Part shown: positions 59,209-64,000 of the stretch, one piece after another
How the letters are laid out: every line of letters starts with the position of its first letter
Numbering within the stretch: position 1 is the stretch's first letter
DNA from: Termitidicoccus mucosus
GTDB taxonomy: Bacteria > Verrucomicrobiota > Verrucomicrobiia > Opitutales > Opitutaceae
Assembly (NCBI RefSeq): GCF_038725785.1
Contig: NZ_CP109796.1
Location: 3,038,001 to 3,102,000 of the forward strand
DNA length: 64,000 bases
Direction of reading: 5' to 3'
Notes under the pieces: model-generated
What the model was told of the DNA's origin: nothing
The model's input: the letters and a program-made list of their open reading frames with translations, nothing else
Database searches by the model: none
Translations under genes and position numbers: made by a program

Positions 59209-59985
59209 ATGCCCTGCATTTCTTCCGGGAATCCGCGCCAGGCTCCTGCCATCGTGAGACCGACCGCAGCCTTTCCGACCCAAGCCCCGCCCAATGACTC
59301 CCCTGAGGCGGCGCGCAACCGGGAATCCCGGGATGCGGCACGCACGGGCGCCATCCTGCTGGTCGCGCGATACCGCCTGTTTCGTGCCGGACTCCGCCTC
59401 GCCATCGAGCGTCACACCGGCGCGCCGGTCCTTGAATGCGACGGCCTCGACGCGCTCCCGCGCCAGACCACGGAAACCCCGCCGGGCATTGTTTTGGTTT
59501 ATCTGCGCCGCCCGGCCGCTTCCGATACCGCAAACATCGCCGGACTGCGCCGCCGCTGGCCCCAAAGCCGGATCATGATCATTTCGGAGACCGTGCATCC
59601 ATCCGTCGCCCACTCGCTCATCAAGGAGGGCGTCCGCGGATACCTCTTGGATCAAAATGGCGTGGATGAACTTAGGCAGGCCATCGAGACCGTCCGGCAG
59701 GATTATGTATATCTCAGCCCTGAAATCACGACCTCCCTGCTCGAAGACAAACGGGTGCACGAGGAGCAGGACATCATCCAGACAACCCAGCCCATCAATT
59801 CGCGCGAACGCGATATCCTGATACACATCGCGGAGGGTCTCCGTAACAAGGAAATCGCCGCGCGCCTCCACCTGAGCCTTAAGTCCGTGGAGACTTATCG
59901 TTATCGCCTGATGAAAAGGTTGGGCTGCGATCATGCGGCGGGATTGGTTCGGTATGCGATTCGAGCCGGGCTCATCGGCCCCTAG
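59209..59985 (+). CDS. NarL/LuxR-type regulator with a receiver that lacks all phosphorylation residues
   Basis: A 258-residue DNA-binding regulator. The receiver-like part (about 47-165) keeps the fold pattern of NarL/FixJ proteins (GAILLVARYRLFRAGLRLAIE, SRIMIISETVHPSVAHSLIKEGVRGYLL) but the acidic pair is Ala53/Arg54, the phospho-acceptor is Tyr98 and the Lys is Asp148. The C-terminal LuxR HTH is intact: INSRERDILIHIAEGLRNKEIAARLHLSLKSVETYRYRLMKRLG. It probably acts without phosphorylation, by level or ligand. The start is uncertain by up to about 40 residues. A chemoreceptor gene follows 230 bases downstream. Confidence 0.83.
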   Translation: MPCISSGNPRQAPAIVRPTAAFPTQAPPNDSPEAARNRESRDAARTGAILLVARYRLFRAGLRLAIERHTGAPVLECDGLDALPRQTTETPPGIVLVYLRRPAASDTANIAGLRRRWPQSRIMIISETVHPSVAHSLIKEGVRGYLLDQNGVDELRQAIETVRQDYVYLSPEITTSLLEDKRVHEEQDIIQTTQPINSRERDILIHIAEGLRNKEIAARLHLSLKSVETYRYRLMKRLGCDHAAGLVRYAIRAGLIGP

Positions 59986-60215
59986 CCTGTCCTGACTCTT
60001 GGCCCTCGGCGGGGTTCGCCGGTTCGCGCGAATAGTAGAAACACTACAAAAGTGTAGAGATTTCCTCTTTTCAGCATTTTTGCCTTAACCCGATTAATAG
60101 GGTGCAAATGCAACCAAATGACTGCGCAGACCGCGCTTCCCGCAAGTCGGCCTCAATTGCCTTGAGGACGGCCCGCGGCGCAGCGTGCCCCTGTTATGCG
60201 CCGCAGCCCTGACAG
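59986..60215. other. Leader region of the second chemoreceptor gene
   Basis: About 230 bases. An ACACT-ACAAA-AGTGT inverted repeat lies at about 60041-60055 in the A/T-rich first half. Further down, TTAACCCGATTAATAGG has a part resemblance to a sigma28 -10 element but no matching -35. The last 80 bases are GC-rich and hold no clear gene. Confidence 0.35.
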
Positions 60216-62051
60216 ATGAAAAAAAACTACAAACTTTCCACACGCCTCGCGATCGGATTTGGCAGCATCATCGCCATCATTACTCTTTTGGGAGGCATCA
60301 CCCTTTGGAATCTGAAGAAAGGGGTTAACAACGCGCACCAGACCTCGGACCAGGGAGTTCCCACCGTCATCCTGGCCAATAAAATACAGGAACACATCAT
60401 GGCATTGCGCTATGAGATGCGCGGATACTTGATGACGCATAAGCGGAACTTTCTTGAGAACGGGCAGCGGCATCTCGACAGCATCCACGCCGATCTCGGC
60501 CAGGCAGAGGAACTGGCGGCCTCCAACCTCAAATTGCGCGAGCTGATAAAGGCAACCGCCAAGGTACGGGCCCAGGTCGATTCCTATGAGGCCTGCCTGC
60601 AACAGATCATCCGGCAAATTGGAAATCTGGCCGCCGGTCATCTGCAACTCGACACGACCGCCAAGGAATTGGTCGCCCAGTTTGACGCGCTTCGCATTTC
60701 CCAGTTTCAATACTTTAACGAAGAGATCACCGCCGGGGCGACTCCCGCGCAAATCACGCAACGACTTGCGAAAATCAAAGCGGTCACGGATATCGAACGT
60801 CAGATCGCGGCCCTTCGCCTGCTGGTGTGGCGTTCGGAGGCAAACGACGATGTGAACGCACTCGAGCAGGCACAGCACATGGTGAATGCGATCACCGCCG
60901 CCCTCGCCGATCTGCGTAAAAACACTGTGCAGGATATCAATATAAGGCAAATCGCCAATGCCGAAAACGCGACCCTTGTCTACGGGAAAACCGTGGCAAG
61001 CTCGTTGTCCATTTGGACGGAATTGAACCGCCTTGCGGTTGAATGGACTGACATCAGCGCCAGTATGGCCTCGGACACCCAGGCATTGGCGGTGGAAGGA
61101 CTCGACGAGATGAGAACCGATGCCAGACAAACCGCCAACGGACTTGATTTCGCCTATATTATCATGATGGTCGGGCTGGCGATTGCGTTGGTTGTCGGAG
61201 TCCTGCTCGCGATCACCCTCACCCGCTCAATCAGCAAACCCATTCAGGCCATCTCGGAAACACTCGGCCAGGGCGCCGACCAGACCGCCGCCGCCTCCGG
61301 GCAGGTTTCTTCCGCCAGCCAGACCCTGGCCGCCGGAGCGAGCGAGCAGGCGTCCGCGCTTGAGGAAACCAGCGCGTCATTGGAAGAACTCGCCGGCATG
61401 ACCCGCCGCAACACTGACAACGCCCAGAAAATGAACACCCTCGCCCGCGATGCGCGAACCTCCGCCCAGGATGGCGCGCATAACATGGCGGCCATGACCG
61501 CGGCCATGAAGGAAATCGAGGCCAGCAGCGCGGGTGTCGCCAAGATCATCAAGACCATCGATGAAATTGCCTTCCAGACCAACATCCTCGCCCTCAACGC
61601 CGCGGTGGAGGCGGCCCGCGCCGGCGAGGCCGGCGCGGGATTCGCCGTCGTCGCCGAGGAAGTGCGCAACCTTGCCCAGCGCAGCGCCCAGTCGGCGCAG
61701 GAAACCGCCGTGAATATCGATACTGCCGTCAGCAAAACCCGGCACGGCGTGGAGCTCAGCGAAAAGGTCGCCGAAAGCCTGGAGCAAATCGTCGGAAAAA
61801 TCCGCCAAGTCGATGAGCTCGCGGCGGAAGTGGCCACGGCATCCCGCGAGCAGGCCCAGGGCATCGAGCAGGCCAACACCGCGGTAAGCCAAATGGACAA
61901 GGTCACACAGTCCAACGCGGCAAGCGCCGAGGAAAGCGCCAGCGCGTCCGAGGAACTCAACGCCCAGGCAGACCAACTCAAGAGTGCGGCCCAGGCCCTG
62001 CTCCAGATTATCAACGGCGGAACGGCGCAAACAACACGCGCCCTGTCATAA
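60216..62051 (+). CDS. Methyl-accepting chemotaxis protein
   Basis: Chemoreceptor of 611 residues. The first helix ([21 protein letters not shown], about 11-31) is followed by a periplasmic helical sensor (about 32-310) with an HBM-like look. A second helix ([24 protein letters not shown]) leads to a signalling domain with the tip [41 protein letters not shown]. The start is [16 protein letters not shown]. The cytoplasmic part is close to that of the receptor at 56385, while the sensors differ, so they likely detect different ligands but feed one array. Confidence 0.93.
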   Translation: MKKNYKLSTRLAIGFGSIIAIITLLGGITLWNLKKGVNNAHQTSDQGVPTVILANKIQEHIMALRYEMRGYLMTHKRNFLENGQRHLDSIHADLGQAEELAASNLKLRELIKATAKVRAQVDSYEACLQQIIRQIGNLAAGHLQLDTTAKELVAQFDALRISQFQYFNEEITAGATPAQITQRLAKIKAVTDIERQIAALRLLVWRSEANDDVNALEQAQHMVNAITAALADLRKNTVQDINIRQIANAENATLVYGKTVASSLSIWTELNRLAVEWTDISASMASDTQALAVEGLDEMRTDARQTANGLDFAYIIMMVGLAIALVVGVLLAITLTRSISKPIQAISETLGQGADQTAAASGQVSSASQTLAAGASEQASALEETSASLEELAGMTRRNTDNAQKMNTLARDARTSAQDGAHNMAAMTAAMKEIEASSAGVAKIIKTIDEIAFQTNILALNAAVEAARAGEAGAGFAVVAEEVRNLAQRSAQSAQETAVNIDTAVSKTRHGVELSEKVAESLEQIVGKIRQVDELAAEVATASREQAQGIEQANTAVSQMDKVTQSNAASAEESASASEELNAQADQLKSAAQALLQIINGGTAQTTRALS

Positions 62052-62061
62052 AGACAGAAAC

Positions 62062-62209
62062 GGTTCCTCGCTATTTTCGATGGTTGGTTTGCTTATTTAA
62101 CCGCAGAGAACGCAAAGAACTCATGGAAAAACGGGATTGTTTCCTGCGCTCTTTGCGTTCTTTGCGGTTAATTTTTGTTGCTTTCAGTCATCGAAAATAG
62201 CGACGAACC
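62062..62209. repeat. Nested inverted-repeat element (148 bp) with CCGCAGAGAACGCAAAG arms
   Basis: Outer arms 62062-62082 and 62189-62209 match at 20 of 21 positions (GGTTC...CTATTTTCGATG). Inside them, 62097-62120 and 62148-62171 pair at 22 of 24 (TTAACCGCAGAGAACGCAAAG). The whole would fold to a long hairpin. It starts 11 bases after the chemoreceptor stop. It has no coding capacity and the shape of a MITE. Confidence 0.75.
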
Positions 62210-62762
62210 ACAAAAACATGGACGCACTTCACGGGGATCCGTATTACAAGATTTAGATACGGATACTTTTTATAGTAGCTCATCATGAGATGAGCCCATA
62301 CCTTGAAGGGTGAGCTGGGTATTCTGATAGTTGCAGACATCCAAGACGCCATGTTCTTGAAAATAGGATGTCCGAAGCCGCACCCTCCGGGCACGCGGGA
62401 AGCACAGCTCCCGTCATATAAATAGTTGACAATATAATATACGGCAAATCGATCACTAACGCCATTTGCTTGCCGTTCCACGGCATTGAAGGCGGCAGGT
62501 TTTCGCATATCCCGGGGAATTAATTAATAATTTTGCGATTACGTAATCGCAAAGAAAATGCGGGAAATTTTTATTTTTATAAATCGGAGGCGGCATAATG
62601 CTCAAAATATAAAAAATTATAAATTAGCTCTTAATTATGGGTAAATAAATCCGATTTGGATTTTCAACGGCACGCCACCCATGGCATAAATCCACTCTCT
62701 TTTTCCAGTCTGTCCATGAATTGCAAAGAGATGCACAAAATCATCCCGAATTTGACCCAACA
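62210..62762. other. A/T-rich intergenic region
   Basis: About 550 bases, clearly lower in GC than the flanking genes, which suggests foreign or relaxed sequence. A minus-strand frame at 62188-62508 crosses the repeat and has no family motif. A perfect 22-base palindrome lies at 62532-62553. The A/T-rich end (62600-62660) may hold the promoter of the small gene at 62763. Confidence 0.4.
62532..62553. promoter_or_regulatory. Perfect 22-base palindrome TTTGCGATTAC/GTAATCGCAAA
   Basis: The two 11-base halves are exact reverse complements with no spacer. It lies in an A/T-rich region 210 bases before the gene at 62763. Its size fits a binding site for a dimeric regulator. It could be a cruciform, since no T-tract follows. 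Confidence 0.5.
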
Positions 62763-63077
62763 ATGAGCACAGGAGACGAACCGTCATCGCCTCCAGATAT
62801 CGAGAACACCGCTGCCGCAGGCCCCTTCACTGTTGATGAAAGCCTGATCAGGGAGCTGTCCTGCCAGTTGACGGGAGACATTATCCACAAGGTGAATACA
62901 GAGATATCGATCTACCGGGGACTCGTCGCCCACGGGAATCAGCTGTCCCGGCGCCAAACCAGGAGAACCAACCCGCCCCTGCTTGGGGAATTGCAATCCC
63001 TCCGGGATAAACTTTGTGAGTGCGAGAGCAAGCTGAGGGCGCACCTTGCGCGGGCGCGGGCGGCAAAATATTCCTAG
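62763..63077 (+). CDS. Hypothetical protein, 104 residues
   Basis: Starts at ATG 62763 (MSTGDEPSSPPDIENTAAAG). The N-terminal third is acidic and Pro/Ser-rich and probably disordered. The rest is helical, with VDESLIRELSCQLTGDIIHKVNTEISIYRGLV and LLGELQSLRDKLCECESKLRAHLARARAAK, which could form a coiled coil. No signal peptide is present and I do not recognise a family. It is convergent with the sigma54 activator, with a hairpin between. It may be a small adaptor of the neighbouring motility system (inference). Confidence 0.55.
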   Translation: MSTGDEPSSPPDIENTAAAGPFTVDESLIRELSCQLTGDIIHKVNTEISIYRGLVAHGNQLSRRQTRRTNPPLLGELQSLRDKLCECESKLRAHLARARAAKYS

Positions 63078-63086
63078 TTGTCGCGC

Positions 63087-63106
63087 TGCCGGCGATGATG
63101 CCGGCA
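63087..63106. terminator. Bidirectional hairpin between convergent genes
   Basis: TGCCGGC/GCCGGCA 7-bp stem with a 6-base loop, 9 bases after the stop of the plus-strand gene and 29 bases beyond the end of the minus-strand gene. TTTG follows on the plus strand. This fits a shared terminator. Confidence 0.55.
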
Positions 63107-63135
63107 TTTGCATGGTTTTGTTGTGCGGGAGAATC

Positions 63136-64000
63136 TTAGGTTTCCGGCAAAACCAATTCGGCTGCATCCCGGTATTCACGGAGCTTGTTGCGGAGGGTCC
63201 TGATGCTGATGCCGAGCAACTCGGCCGCCTTGGTGCGATTATCCCCGGTTATCTGCAAGGCATTCAAAATCGCCTGTTTTTCCAACTCCTGCAACGGGAG
63301 GATGCGATGGCTCGGGCTGGGCTCCGGCATCATTTCCTCCTGGATATCTTGCTCCTCGGTCTCCTCAAGTTCCGGGATTTCCCGCGGCGGGGCCAAGCGG
63401 CGCTGCGCATCCTCCGGCTCCGCGATCATCGGGACGGACGCGGCACTGCTTTCATCGTCGGCCCGCGCCCCGCCTCCCATGCTTCCGAGCAGGGAATCCA
63501 ACCCAAGCGCCACGCTCGGCACGCGTGTTCTTCCCTCCGACAGAATCACTGCCCTCTCGATGGTGTTCTGCAACTCCCTCACATTGCCCGGCCACCGATA
63601 GGCAAGCAGGGTTGCAATTGCGTGGTCAGAAAATCCCTCCAGTCGCATCCGGTGTTTTCGCGAAAAACGCCGCAGGAAGTTTTCCGCCAGTGGAATAATA
63701 TCCTCCGGGCGCTCCCGCAGCGCGGGAATATGCAATGAAAAAACATTAAGCCGGTAATATAAATCCGACCGGAAATCGCCTTTTCTCACACTCTCCTCGA
63801 TATTCCGGTTCGAGGTGGCGATGACCCTCACGTTTACCTTTATCGTCCTGGAGCCCCCCACCCTCTCGAATTCCTTTTCCTGCAAAATCCTCAACAATTT
63901 TGCCTGAAGGTTGGACGAGATCTCGCTGATCTCGTCCAAAAGCAGCGTGCCCTGATGGGCGAGCTCAAAGCGGCCTTGGCGCCGGGCCGTGGCGCCGGTG
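63136..64000 (-). CDS. Sigma54-dependent (NtrC-type) transcriptional activator, C-terminal part
   Basis: The gene begins beyond the window end; 288 codons are visible. The AAA+ part starts within the sigma54-binding loop (TGATARRQGRFELAHQGTLLLDEIS, here in halves TGATARRQGRF and ELAHQGTLLLDEIS, with Walker B), then RVGGSRTIKVNVRVIATSNRN, LYYRLNVFSLHIPALRERPEDI and YRWPGNVRELQNTIERAVIL. An acidic linker (about 200 to 240 in the visible part) leads to a Fis-type HTH, LQITGDNRTKAAELLGISIRTLRNKLREY. Proteins of this type control flagellar or chemotaxis genes in many bacteria; the context agrees, but this is inference. Confidence 0.93.
   Translation of the reverse strand, partial: TGATARRQGRFELAHQGTLLLDEISEISSNLQAKLLRILQEKEFERVGGSRTIKVNVRVIATSNRNIEESVRKGDFRSDLYYRLNVFSLHIPALRERPEDIIPLAENFLRRFSRKHRMRLEGFSDHAIATLLAYRWPGNVRELQNTIERAVILSEGRTRVPSVALGLDSLLGSMGGGARADDESSAASVPMIAEPEDAQRRLAPPREIPELEETEEQDIQEEMMPEPSPSHRILPLQELEKQAILNALQITGDNRTKAAELLGISIRTLRNKLREYRDAAELVLPET

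Noticed and set aside
62400-62460. TTGACA followed by TATAAT-like sequence as a promoter
   Set aside because: The two boxes are only a few bases apart, so they cannot form a sigma70 promoter.
62188-62508. Minus-strand 106-codon frame in the A/T-rich region
   Set aside because: Its end lies in the nested inverted repeat, no ribosome site or family motif is seen, and composition is not gene-like.

Overview
The window is high-GC bacterial DNA that reads as a Verrucomicrobia chromosome, most likely Opitutaceae. The support is the TonB-dependent receptor with the SPFRV...GYVARETLSGSRLKT type plug start, the exo-rhamnogalacturonan-lyase-like and DUF5107 polysaccharide genes, and very many dispersed palindromic repeats, some of which run in frame through genes and add peptides such as GTGDSPV or AGILPAD. 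Family-level placement is inference. I see no rRNA, tRNA, CRISPR array, intact transposase or prophage.

Layout. 1-7.1 kb: end of an unknown gene, purN, a CreB/CreC-like two-component pair, then ndk, cysK, a TIGR01777 oxidoreductase and a GNAT acetyltransferase on the minus strand. 7.3-10.6 kb: a type II NADH-dehydrogenase-like protein with a cNMP-binding-like tail, prmA, a SUI1/YciH factor and a small unknown. 10.9-16.5 kb: a sucA-sucB-lpdA cluster for 2-oxoglutarate dehydrogenase, with palindrome-derived inserts in sucB and lpdA. 16.8-19.3 kb: KtrB/KtrA-like potassium uptake. 19.4-23.5 kb: dgt, a CcbP-like protein and a coiled-coil/LysM envelope protein. 23.6-39.4 kb: carbohydrate region with a TonB receptor, PL26-like lyase, lipoprotein, Cu+ P-type ATPase, DUF5107-TPR protein and GH2 enzyme. 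39.4-47.4 kb: a LysR regulator divergent from a marR-RND adaptor-RND pump-outer membrane factor cluster. 47.4-50.1 kb: small membrane proteins, a kinase-like protein and an unknown. 50.2-64 kb: signalling and chemotaxis (CheX, REC-REC-STAS, REC-HDOD, two methyl-accepting chemotaxis proteins, a LuxR-type regulator, a sigma54 activator cut by the window end) plus envelope/TPR proteins.

Two themes stand out. First, at least ten palindromic or inverted-repeat units of several families lie between genes, including a 137-bp MITE-like element with perfect 26-bp inverted ends and possible TA target duplication. Related palindromes lie in frame inside sucB, lpdA, the copper ATPase and the DUF5107 gene, resembling in principle the palindromic elements known inside Rickettsia genes. 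Second, three receiver domains in the signalling region have lost the phospho-acceptor aspartate (to Ser, Glu and Tyr), which points to phosphorylation-independent signalling around the chemotaxis genes.
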